A stretch of DNA of 64,000 nt from Bog-532 sp963775825 (GTDB lineage: Bacteria > Actinomycetota > Actinomycetes > Streptosporangiales > Streptosporangiaceae): NCBI GenBank assembly GCA_963775825.1, contig CAVZKY010000043.1, positions 186,001-250,000 on the forward strand, written 5' to 3'. This document shows, one piece after another, positions 56,547-64,000 of the stretch. Under the pieces are notes generated by a model. It was not told where the DNA came from, did not search any database, and saw nothing but the letters and a program-made list of their open reading frames with translations. Positions within the stretch are counted from its first letter, which is position 1. The number at the start of each line of letters is the position of its first letter. A program made the translations under genes and the position numbers.

Positions 56547-57452
56547 ATGGCGATCCTCGACGAAATCCAGGCCAACATCGTTCAGCTGGCCGAGAGCGCC
56601 GGCGCCTCGGTGGTGGGCATCGGGCAGCGGTGGGGTGTCGGCTCCGGCATCGTCCTGGCGCAAGGACGGGTCCTGACCAACGCGCACAACGTGCGTGGCG
56701 ACAAGGTGACGGTCACCTTCGCCGACGGCCGCACCGCCGAGGGGCGCGTGGCCGGGCTCGACGTCGACGCGGACGTCGCCGTCCTCGAGACCGACACCGG
56801 CGATGCTGCGGCGCTGGCCTGGGCTCCCGGCACGTCCGCCGGAATCGGGATGCCGGTCTTCGCCCTGGCCAACCCGGGCGGCCGCGGGCCGCGGGTGACC
56901 TTCGGGTTCGTCTCCGGCGTCGACCGGACGTTCCGCGGCCCGCGCGGTGTCCGCATCACCGGGAGCCTCGAGCACACCGCACCGCTTCTGCCCGGCTCCT
57001 CAGGCGGCCCGGTCCTGAATGCTGGCGGCGAGCTGGTCGGGATCAACACCAACCGTCTCGGCGAGGGGTTCTATCTGGCCATATCCGCCGATGAGACGCT
57101 GCGCGGCCGGGCCGATGCGCTGGCCCGCGGGGAGACCGCTACGCCGCCGAAGCTCGGCGTCGCGCTCACTCCCCGGCACGTGGCCCGCCGGCTTCGCCGC
57201 GCGGTCGGACTGCCCGACATTGACGGCCTGCTCATCCGTGAGGTTATGGAGGACAGTCCCGCCGCACGCGCGAACCTCGCGCCGGGCGACCTGATCATCG
57301 CGGCCGGAGACCACCCGGTCCGCAGCATGGACGACCTCTTCGACGCACTGCGGGCGGCCCGTGGCGGCACCCTGCAACTGACCGTCGTCCGCGGCACCGA
57401 CGAGCGGACCATTCAGGTCGTGCTCGGCGGGGACAGCCAGTCCGCTGAGTAA
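56547..57452 (+). CDS. HtrA/DegP-like serine protease with a PDZ domain
   Basis: 301 residues from MAILDEIQANIVQLA behind GGTGGGA. The catalytic triad is visible: the His in LTNAHNVRG, the Asp in DVDADVAVLETD, and the Ser in LLPGSSGGPVLN. A PDZ domain follows from about residue 200 (LLIREVMEDSPAARANLAPGD). No signal peptide or membrane segment is present, so it should act in the cytoplasm, unlike most HtrA proteins. The role inferred is quality-control proteolysis. Divergent from the HxlR gene. Confidence 0.88.
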   Translation: MAILDEIQANIVQLAESAGASVVGIGQRWGVGSGIVLAQGRVLTNAHNVRGDKVTVTFADGRTAEGRVAGLDVDADVAVLETDTGDAAALAWAPGTSAGIGMPVFALANPGGRGPRVTFGFVSGVDRTFRGPRGVRITGSLEHTAPLLPGSSGGPVLNAGGELVGINTNRLGEGFYLAISADETLRGRADALARGETATPPKLGVALTPRHVARRLRRAVGLPDIDGLLIREVMEDSPAARANLAPGDLIIAAGDHPVRSMDDLFDALRAARGGTLQLTVVRGTDERTIQVVLGGDSQSAE

Positions 57453-57471
57453 GCCGAAAAGTCCCGGGTCA

Positions 57472-57505
57472 CGGCGCGTCGCACCGAAAACGTTCCGTCG
57501 CGCCG
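57472..57505 (+). terminator. Weak hairpin after the HtrA-like gene
   Basis: CGGCGCG / CGCGCCG arms 7 bp long around a 20-base loop, 20 bases after the HtrA stop. A possible terminator, with no U-tract. Confidence 0.35.
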
Positions 57506-57641
57506 ACGATCAGGTGATCCGAGGGCCGGGCTCCAGTCCACGCTGTTCCATCCGATGCCCGGCAGGGCGGGTCGGTCGATCAGGGGACCAGTTCAAGCCT
57601 GTCCGGAGGTCGCCTTCCTGCGCGGGCTAGACCGGGCTAGA

Positions 57642-59431
57642 CCCAATGCCGGGGAGTTAAGAGCTTGCAGATGATTAACACGCTGTCTTGATCTCTGGAG
57701 GCACGGTGATTTCCTCGGCGGTCGCGAGACTGTAGAGGTCGTCCAGGCTGGTGAGCCGGTGCGGGCCGGGCTGGATGGTGTGCCCGGCCTGGTCCAGGAG
57801 CTGGCGGATGTCGCGGATGCGCTTGTTGATTGTCTCGGGCCGGACGCTGAACAGGACGGCGATGGCGACCTGCGGGAGGGCGAGGCGCTGGTGGAGGGTG
57901 GTGGCCAGGAGCCGGTCGGCCAGGGTGAGGACGGGGCGGCGGCCGGTGCCGGGGGCCGCCAGCCGCGGGCGGTGGCCGCGGCGCTTGTCCAGGCTCGTCT
58001 CCCGTTGCTGGTCATGCAGGCTTATCAGCGCGGCGATCAGGGCGTCCCACTCCTGGGCCGGCAGGCCGGTCAGGGCCGGGTGGCAGAGCCAGGCCAGATC
58101 GGGGCTGGGCCGGTCGAATGGATCGGGGGCCCCAGCGTCCTGGTCGTATGCCTCGGGGCGGAGGGTGTAGTTCCAGTCGCCGTGCCAGTCGTGGCGGGTC
58201 AGCGGCAGGGCGTCCATCTGCCGGTCGCTGACCTTGACTCCGGTGTCGTAGGTGCTGGTGTCGAGTTCGGCGCACACCCGCAGCCCGGTCCGCGTCGTGG
58301 TCGCGGCGATGGTCTGCACGATGACTTCGTGGCTGGTCAGCGGCCGTCCCCGCCAGTTCATCGTGATGTGGGAGAACAGCCGGTGCTCCACCTTGTTCCA
58401 CTTCGACGTCCCTGGCGGGAAGTGGCAGCAGGTGATCTCCAGCCCGGTCTCCGCCGCCAGCGCGGCCAGTTCGGTCTTCCATGCGCGGGTGCGGTAGCCG
58501 TTGGAGCCGCCCGCATCCGCGGTGATCAGCAGCCGCCGGGCCCGCGGGTAGTCGCTTCGCCCGGCCGACTTCCACCAGCGGCGGATCGACTCGACGGCGA
58601 ACGCGGCGGTGTCATGGTCGGTGCCGACGGACACCCAGCCGGCGTTGGCGGCCAGGTCATAGACCCCGTACGGCACGGCCTTGCCCACGCTGTCCCCGGG
58701 GAAGTCGTGCGTGCGGGCCGCCACCGGCTCACCCTTAGGCCGCCATTCCCGGCCCGCGTTCTTGAACTCGCCGACCAGCTCTTTCTTCTTGGTGTCCACG
58801 CTGACCACCGGATCCGCAGCGCCCTGATGGTCTTTGACCTGCTCGCTGATGTACCGGAACTGCGCATCACGGTCCGGGTGCCGCTGGCCCTCGATGGTCT
58901 TGGCGTTGCCCTGCAGGCTGAACCCCTCGGCCCGCAGCAGGTCACCTACGGTGTCGGCGCCGACCCGGTGACCCTGACCGGTCAGCTCGGCCGCCAGGTT
59001 GCGGGTCGACATCGTTGTCCACCGCAGCGGCGACATCGGATCACCCCGCTCGTCCGGCTCAACCAGGGCCAGCAGCGCCGGGCGCAGCCCCGGATCCAGC
59101 TCGGCGGCCCGCTTGCGCCCGCCGCCCGGCCGACGCGCCCGGCCCAGCGGGTCCGTCCCGGCCTCCAGCTCATCGACCCCGAGGGACACGGTGGCCTCGC
59201 GGACCCCGGCCGCCTGGGCCACCAGCCGGATCCCGCCGTGCCCCAGCGCCCGGGCCTCGGCCCCCATCAGCAGCCGCCGCTGCCGCTCATCCAGATGCGG
59301 GAAGATCACCTGAAACTTCGCCGCCAGCACCTGCCGGGTTTCATCCATAGCGCCCAATACCACACCAATACGCCCGAACCTGGGAAGCTACGGGTTATTT
59401 TTCTGCAAGCTCTTAACTCCCCGGCATTGGG
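57642..59431. mobile_element. Complete ISAzo13-like insertion sequence
   Basis: 1790 bp bounded by perfect 29-bp inverted ends (CCCAATGCCGGGGAGTTAAG plus AGCTTGCAG, at 57642-57670 and 59403-59431). The 6-bp sequence GCTAGA flanks it on both sides (57636-57641 and 59432-59437), a target-site duplication. It holds one transposase gene. Intact ends and duplication indicate a recent insertion. Confidence 0.93.
57675..59348 (-). CDS. ISAzo13-family transposase
   Basis: About 557 residues from MDETRQVLAAKF; five more codons upstream are open. It fits the ISAzo13 family: an N-terminal HTH (RLVAQAAGVREATVSLGVDEL), LRWTTMSTRNLAAELTGQGH, and a DDE core with VSVDTKKKELVGEFKNAG, LLITADAGGSNGYRTRAWK and KWNKVEHRLFSHITMNWRG. 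The gene is intact and lies within the inverted ends, so the element may be active. The C-terminal helical part (DRLLATTLHQRLALP) is typical. Confidence 0.93.
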   Translation of the reverse strand: MDETRQVLAAKFQVIFPHLDERQRRLLMGAEARALGHGGIRLVAQAAGVREATVSLGVDELEAGTDPLGRARRPGGGRKRAAELDPGLRPALLALVEPDERGDPMSPLRWTTMSTRNLAAELTGQGHRVGADTVGDLLRAEGFSLQGNAKTIEGQRHPDRDAQFRYISEQVKDHQGAADPVVSVDTKKKELVGEFKNAGREWRPKGEPVAARTHDFPGDSVGKAVPYGVYDLAANAGWVSVGTDHDTAAFAVESIRRWWKSAGRSDYPRARRLLITADAGGSNGYRTRAWKTELAALAAETGLEITCCHFPPGTSKWNKVEHRLFSHITMNWRGRPLTSHEVIVQTIAATTTRTGLRVCAELDTSTYDTGVKVSDRQMDALPLTRHDWHGDWNYTLRPEAYDQDAGAPDPFDRPSPDLAWLCHPALTGLPAQEWDALIAALISLHDQQRETSLDKRRGHRPRLAAPGTGRRPVLTLADRLLATTLHQRLALPQVAIAVLFSVRPETINKRIRDIRQLLDQAGHTIQPGPHRLTSLDDLYSLATAEEITVPPEIKTAC

Positions 59432-59432
59432 G

Positions 59433-59657
59433 CTAGACCGGCGTCTTCTCCTGGTCGCGGGCGGCGGTGCGGCGGGGGGCGCGAACGTGCAACCCGGTCA
59501 GCCAGCGTCCTGTTCGGGTCACGGTGTCGGGAGCCTGACTAGTGAGGGTCAGGTTTCGCTCCTCCCGGCCGATGGCGACAGCTAGCACGCCGATGATTCC
59601 TGCGAGTGCGCCGGCGGCGAACAGGCAGACTGCCGCCAAGGCGATCAGTGCGGCCAT
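59433..59657 (-). CDS. Small membrane protein, stop codon lying in the IS target duplication
   Basis: 74 residues from MAALIALAAVCLFAAGALAG; the frame is open further upstream. It has one long hydrophobic region and then a basic tail (REERNLTLTSQAP, RAPRRTAARDQEKTPV). The stop TAG (59433-59435) falls inside the GCTAGA duplicated by the IS, so the insertion lies just beyond its end and has not truncated it. No family is recognised. Confidence 0.4.
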   Translation of the reverse strand: MAALIALAAVCLFAAGALAGIIGVLAVAIGREERNLTLTSQAPDTVTRTGRWLTGLHVRAPRRTAARDQEKTPV

Positions 59658-59885
59658 GACGCCGTCCGCGGGACAGCTGACTGCCGATGTAGGGGTGTGA
59701 ACATGGCCGCCTCCTGACTGCTCAGAGGGGAGCGGGGAAGCTCCCGATATGCGTGCTGACCATGCCAGCTTCCGGTGTGCGGGCGGTGTGCTGGCGGTGT
59801 TGGCGCAGGTCACGGCTTGCAGGGGTCAGCGCAGCCGCGGTGAGACGCGAGCTGGCTATGGCCGCCCAGGGGCAGCCGAATTACG

Positions 59886-62798
59886 ATGCCTGTCATGGGC
59901 GGGGATCGTGCGGATGTCGGCCTGGCGGTGGCCTTGCTGGGCCCAGTGGAGATCGGGCCCGCGGGCGGGGTGCTGACGCCAGTAGCGCAGCCGCGACTGC
60001 GGGTGCTGCTGGGGCTGCTGGGGGTCGCCGGGGGCCGGGTGGTGACCGCTGAGGCACTGGTCGGCGGGCTGTGGGAAGAGGAGTGGTCGCCGGGGCGGGA
60101 GCGGAATCTGCACACGCTGGTGTACCAGCTACGGCGGCGGCTGGCCGCGCTGGAACCGGACCACGGCGGCGCGCGCCTGGTCCGGGCCGGGCCCGGGTAC
60201 CGGCTGACGGTGGGCCCGGGGGAGCTGGATGTGGCGGTGTTCCGGGACCTGGCCGGGCGGGGCCGGGCGGCGGCGCGGGCCGCGGACGCGGCGGTGGCGC
60301 GGGAGCTGTTCGGGCAGGCGCTGGGGTTGTGGCGGGGGGCGGCGCTGGCCGACGCGGCGCCGTTGTGCCCGCGGCTGGCCGGGGAGGCGGGCCGGCTGGA
60401 GGAGGCGCGGCTGGCCGTGGTCGAGGAGCGGATCGGCTGTGACCTGGCGCTGGGCCGGCACGGCGAGGTGGCCGGGGAGCTGGCCGGGCTAGTGAGCGAG
60501 TTCCCGCTGCGAGAACGGCTGGCGGAGCTGCTGATGACCGCGTTGTACCGGTGCGGGCGCCGCGGCGAGGCGCTCGCGGCGTTCGAGGCGGCGCGGCGGG
60601 TGCTGGCCGGGGAGCTGGGCCTGGATCCGGGGCCGGAGCTGGCCGGGCTGCAGGCGAAGGTGCTGGCCGATGACCCGGCGCTGGCCGCCCCGGCGGCGGT
60701 GCCGGGCGGCGCCGTGCCGGGCGGCGCGGCGGCGGGGGTGGTGCCGCAGCAGCTGCCGGCCGGGGCGGGGTTTTTCGCCGGCCGGGAGGCGGAGCTGAAG
60801 GAACTGGACGCCCTGCTGGGCCAGGCCGGCGGCGAGGGCGGGGCGGTGGTGATCTCGGCGGTGGCGGGGATGGCCGGGGTGGGCAAGACGGCTTTAGCGG
60901 TGCACTGGGCGCGGAAGGTGGCGGGCCGGTTCCCGGACGGGCAGCTGTATGTGAACCTGCGCGGCTACGACGCCGAGGGCGCGGCGGTCACCGCGGAGGA
61001 GGTAACGGGCTGGTTCCTGGTGGGCATGGGGGTGCCCGCCTGGCAGATCCCGGCCGATGCACAGGCGCGGGCCGGGTTGTACCGCAGCGTGCTGGCCGGG
61101 CGGCGGGTGCTTATCGTGCTGGACAACGCGCGGGATGCGGCGCAGGTGCGGCCGCTGCTGCCCGGCGGTGGGGGGTGCCTGGTGGTGGTGACCAGCCGGG
61201 CCGCGCTGGCCGGGCTGGCCGCCGCGGAGGGGGCCCATCCGCTCCGGCTGGGCCCGCTGGGCGCCGAGGAGGGGGTGCGGCTGCTGGCGGCCCGGCTGGG
61301 CCCGGAGCGGGTGGCCGCCGAACCCGAAGCGGTAACCAACCTGGTCGCCTGGTGCGGGCATCTGCCGCTGGCGCTGGCGGTGATGGCGGCCCGGGCCGCA
61401 GCCGATCCCGGGCTGCCGCTGGGGGTGCTGGCCGGGCGGCTGGCCGGGACGGCCGAGGCCGCGGCCGCGGGCGGCAGCACGGGCCCGGGGCGGCTGGATG
61501 TGCTGGAGACCGGGGACCCCGCCACCAGCTTGAGCCAGCTGCTGTCCTGGTCGTACCGCCAGCTCAGCGCGCCGGCGGCGCAGATGTTCGCGCTGCTGGG
61601 GGTGCACTGCGGGCCGGACATCACGGTGCCGGCCGCGGCCAGCCTGGCCGGGGTACCCCGCGCGGACGCGGGGCGGGCGCTGGCCGAGCTGGCCGATGCC
61701 AGCCTGGCCGCCGAGCACCGGCCCGGCCGGTACGTGCTGCACGACCTGGTCCGCGGCTACGCCGCCGGGGTAGCCCGGCAGGCCCTGGGCGAGACCGGGA
61801 TCCGGGCCGCGGTCGAGCGCAGCCTGGACCACCAACTGCACACCGGGGTCATCTCGTGCGACCTCCCGTGGCCCTTCGCGGTCGCACCGCCGGCGCCGGG
61901 TGTGCTGCCCGAGTGGCTGACCAGTGAGGCGGAGCTGCAGGAGTGGGCCCGGGCCAACCACCAGGTCCAGCTCCAGGCCATCGCCCAGGCCGCCGCGGCG
62001 GGCTTCACCACCCGCGCCTGGCAGATCTTCTTCGGCCAGTCCTGGTCCCTGGGTAGCCAGTGGTACTGGGCCGATTTCCTGGCCGTCGGCCAGGTCGTGC
62101 TGGCCGCCGCCGAGGCGGCGGGCGACCAGATCGCGCTGGGCTGGGCCCACGCGATCATCGGCAGGTACGGCACGTTCACCGGTGCTCACGACGAGGACCG
62201 GGCCTACCTGGCCCTGGCCGTGGACCACTTCCGCCGGGCTGGTGACCTGGTCGGCCAGGCCTGGGCGCACCTGTTCGCCTGCGCGGCCTACACCATGAGG
62301 GGCGAGTGGGCCGAGGGGGTCACCCAGTCCGAGCGGGCCCTGGCGCTGTTCCAGCAGACCGGGGACCAGGCCGGGCATGGATGGGCCCTGGCTACCCTCG
62401 GGTTCTGCCACGCTCACCTGAGGAACGACGATCTGGCCCGCGGGTACGCCCGGCAGGCCTTGGAGGTGACCCCCGAGGCCGCGGACCCCACCACTTTGGC
62501 CGTTGCGTGGGGGGCGCTGGGCTTCGTGGACTCCGGGCTCGGTGAGCCACGCCAGGCGATCGGCTGTTACCGGCAGGCCCTGGCCTTCGCGCGCGTGCGA
62601 AAGTTCCCGCTGACCCGCGCGATCCTGGTCGGCCTCCTGGCCGAGTTCGGCGACGCCTGCGCGGCCGCCGGTGACCTGCCGGCCGCCGTCGAGGCCTGGC
62701 AGCAGGCCCTGCAGATCCTCGGCGAACTGGGGTGGCCGGACATGCTAGGAGTCGGCGCCAGGCTCGAGCAGGCCGGGCTGCCCAGCCCGCCGGGCTGA
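59886..62798 (+). CDS. AfsR/SARP-type regulator with NB-ARC and TPR domains
   Basis: 970 residues. The N-terminal OmpR-like HTH (LRVLLGLLGVAGGRVVTAEAL, NLHTLVYQLRRRLAAL) and BTAD domain (LLMTALYRCGRRGEALAAFEAARRVLAGELGLDPGPEL) make the SARP part. An NB-ARC ATPase follows: VAGMAGVGKTALAVHWARKV (Walker A), RVLIVLDNARDAAQVRPLLP (Walker B), and CGHLPLALAVMAARAA. The C-terminal 300 residues are TPR repeats (GDQAGHGWALATLGFCHAHLRN and similar). Such proteins activate secondary-metabolite or exported-protein genes. The next gene downstream on the same strand is an exported protein. Confidence 0.92.
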   Translation: MPVMGGDRADVGLAVALLGPVEIGPAGGVLTPVAQPRLRVLLGLLGVAGGRVVTAEALVGGLWEEEWSPGRERNLHTLVYQLRRRLAALEPDHGGARLVRAGPGYRLTVGPGELDVAVFRDLAGRGRAAARAADAAVARELFGQALGLWRGAALADAAPLCPRLAGEAGRLEEARLAVVEERIGCDLALGRHGEVAGELAGLVSEFPLRERLAELLMTALYRCGRRGEALAAFEAARRVLAGELGLDPGPELAGLQAKVLADDPALAAPAAVPGGAVPGGAAAGVVPQQLPAGAGFFAGREAELKELDALLGQAGGEGGAVVISAVAGMAGVGKTALAVHWARKVAGRFPDGQLYVNLRGYDAEGAAVTAEEVTGWFLVGMGVPAWQIPADAQARAGLYRSVLAGRRVLIVLDNARDAAQVRPLLPGGGGCLVVVTSRAALAGLAAAEGAHPLRLGPLGAEEGVRLLAARLGPERVAAEPEAVTNLVAWCGHLPLALAVMAARAAADPGLPLGVLAGRLAGTAEAAAAGGSTGPGRLDVLETGDPATSLSQLLSWSYRQLSAPAAQMFALLGVHCGPDITVPAAASLAGVPRADAGRALAELADASLAAEHRPGRYVLHDLVRGYAAGVARQALGETGIRAAVERSLDHQLHTGVISCDLPWPFAVAPPAPGVLPEWLTSEAELQEWARANHQVQLQAIAQAAAAGFTTRAWQIFFGQSWSLGSQWYWADFLAVGQVVLAAAEAAGDQIALGWAHAIIGRYGTFTGAHDEDRAYLALAVDHFRRAGDLVGQAWAHLFACAAYTMRGEWAEGVTQSERALALFQQTGDQAGHGWALATLGFCHAHLRNDDLARGYARQALEVTPEAADPTTLAVAWGALGFVDSGLGEPRQAIGCYRQALAFARVRKFPLTRAILVGLLAEFGDACAAAGDLPAAVEAWQQALQILGELGWPDMLGVGARLEQAGLPSPPG

Positions 62799-63107
62799 TC
62801 GTCCGGTTCCCGCCCCGGCGGTTCCCGGCTGGCGCCGCGGGCTGACGACCGCCACGCCGGTGCTACGCAGCCGGCCGCGTGGTGCGCGATCGCCGGCCTG
62901 CCCGGCGGCTGCCGCGCCGGCCCTGCAGTGCGCGGTGGGTGCCCGCGACGTGCTCATCGCGGCCGGATTCAGCCGCCATGCGGGGCACGGCGAGCCCATG
63001 ACCTGCCGCGACATTGCCAGCACACCGTCAGCACATCGGGGGTTGCCATGGTGAGTCCGCCGGCCAGAGCCGAGATAGGCCCCGGCCCTAAGAGAAAGGA
63101 AACGACA

Positions 63108-63695
63108 ATGACCACCAAACAGCGGACCAGCAAGGCCGCGATGCTCCCGGCCGCCGCTACCGCCGCGGCAGGCACGCCCCGACGCAGGATTATTCTCCTC
63201 GCCAGCCTGGTGCTCGTTCTCCTCGCCGGCGTGGTGGTCGCGGTCACCGCCGCCCTGAGCCCGTCAGCGGCGCCGACGGCACACGGCACCAGCCGGCCGC
63301 TAACCGGCACGGGCACCGGCACCACCACGCTCAATCTCGGCACGGGGGCGGCGACCGCCGACTTTACCGGTCACCTCTCCCCCCTGGGAGCCGAAACCGG
63401 CCACGATGACCTGACGTTCACCCCCACGAGTGCCAGCACGTTCAGCTACACGGGCACCAGGACCTTCGTGGCGGCGAACGGTGGCAAGCTGTTCTCGGCC
63501 ATCACCGGGTCGGGCACGTTCACCCGCAGCACCGCCCACAGCACGGAAACTGACACGATCACCGGCGGCACGGGCCGCTTCGCCGGAGCCAGCGGAACGT
63601 ATAAGGACACGATCAGCTCCGTCGTCGTCTCGGCCACCGCGACCAGCCAGACAAGCCGCTTCACCGCTGTCGCCGAAGGAACGATCAGCCACTAG
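63108..63695 (+). CDS. Exported protein of unknown function
   Basis: 195 residues from MTTKQRTSKAAMLPAAATAA behind AAAGGA. A basic N-terminus and a hydrophobic segment (RRRIILLASLVLVLLAGVVVAVTAAL) form a signal anchor. The exported part is Thr/Gly/Ser-rich with a series of strands ending TGGTGRFAGASGTYKDTISSV. The TGRFxGAxGxY segment recalls allene-oxide-cyclase-like or DUF3224-type barrels. No function is assigned. It is near the SARP regulator, which may control it. Confidence 0.65.
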   Translation: MTTKQRTSKAAMLPAAATAAAGTPRRRIILLASLVLVLLAGVVVAVTAALSPSAAPTAHGTSRPLTGTGTGTTTLNLGTGAATADFTGHLSPLGAETGHDDLTFTPTSASTFSYTGTRTFVAANGGKLFSAITGSGTFTRSTAHSTETDTITGGTGRFAGASGTYKDTISSVVVSATATSQTSRFTAVAEGTISH

Positions 63696-64000
63696 GCCAG
63701 ATCGACCCGGGAGGGCCTTTCGCCAGCCATTGCTGACCGCAAAGCCGCTGCTGAAACTGAACCCGCCCCGTCACGCCCGGACCAGGTCGTTCACCTGCCG
63801 CCGCCGGTGAGGCGGCGGCGGGCAGGCGGCCCTATGTGGCTGCCGCGAGGCCCGCCCGGGCTGGCAGCGCAAGAATGAGATGGTGCCGTTGACGTGCTCC
63901 CCGCCGTGAACGGCGGGGGATTCCTTCAGCGCGGCTCACGCCGCGCTCCGGTGGGTCCAACCAGCAGCGGGCCCTTGAACGTCACCACGTCCTAGCCGTC
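63696..64000. other. Right-edge region without a recognised gene
   Basis: Nothing coding is seen. CGCCGCCGCCGG-type short repeats lie at about 63796-63826, followed by the paired hairpins described at 63889-63946. A mobile element may begin here and run beyond the window. Confidence 0.35.
63889..63946 (-). mobile_element. Possible IS200/IS605-type end with paired hairpins
   Basis: CCCCGCCG-TGAA-CGGCGGGG (63899-63918) follows TTGACGTGCT, and is followed by a second hairpin, GCGCGGC-TCAC-GCCGCGC (63929-63946). A hairpin with GGATTCC beside it is the common form of the right end and omega-RNA region of actinobacterial TnpB elements. The element itself would lie to the right, outside the window. 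Confidence 0.4.

Overview
The window is very GC-rich DNA from an actinobacterium. The evidence is the codon use, frequent GTG and TTG starts, and families typical of filamentous actinomycetes: a SARP/AfsR regulator, a deazaflavin (F420)-type nitroreductase, DUF3017, DUF6247, DUF4389, an FHA protein beside a membrane Ser/Thr kinase, and the GlgE/TreS/maltokinase pathway. The Ser/Thr kinase and small accessory families look like the Streptosporangiales and relatives, but placement below phylum is inference.

Layout. 1-11 kb: a cut-off secreted SLT-type muralidase, a minus-strand run of oxidoreductase and SnoaL genes (several broken), a badly frameshifted Tat-exported M28-type peptidase, a broken PucR-type regulator, then an intact hxsD-hxsB-hxsC set on the plus strand. 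This is a two-radical-SAM His-Xaa-Ser maturation system with no recognisable HxsA substrate beside it. 11-21 kb: unknown small genes, an ABM-like protein, an M20 amidohydrolase, malate and isocitrate dehydrogenases, DUF3017, an FHA-HTH protein convergent with a membrane Ser/Thr kinase, and an enoyl-CoA hydratase. 21-33.5 kb: the alpha-glucan block, with glgP on the minus strand and divergent glgE-treS-mak-glgB. TreS and maltokinase make maltose-1-phosphate, GlgE polymerises it, GlgB branches the product and GlgP degrades it. A roughly 50-bp sequence occurs at both ends of the four-gene operon in opposite orientation. 33.5-57.5 kb: accessory gene pairs, many of them regulator plus target: SDR-GntR, DoxX/MarR, TetR/SnoaL-DsrE and HxlR/HtrA. 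Also present are an AKR, a P450, an aquaporin, a DUF2252 protein, SppA, a flavin reductase and others. 57.6-59.4 kb: a complete ISAzo13-like insertion sequence with perfect ends and a 6-bp target duplication. 59.4-64 kb: a small membrane protein, a large SARP regulator, an exported protein of unknown function, and at the right edge paired hairpins that resemble an IS200/IS605-type end.

Two features run through the whole window. First, about twenty genes or domains are recognisable across abrupt reading-frame changes, mostly at short G/C runs or in repeats. This looks more like indel error in the assembly than real gene decay, and wherever it occurs the entry says so. Second, many genes carry in-frame tandem repeats (15, 18, 24, 27 and about 33 nt units) that encode low-complexity tails or linkers.
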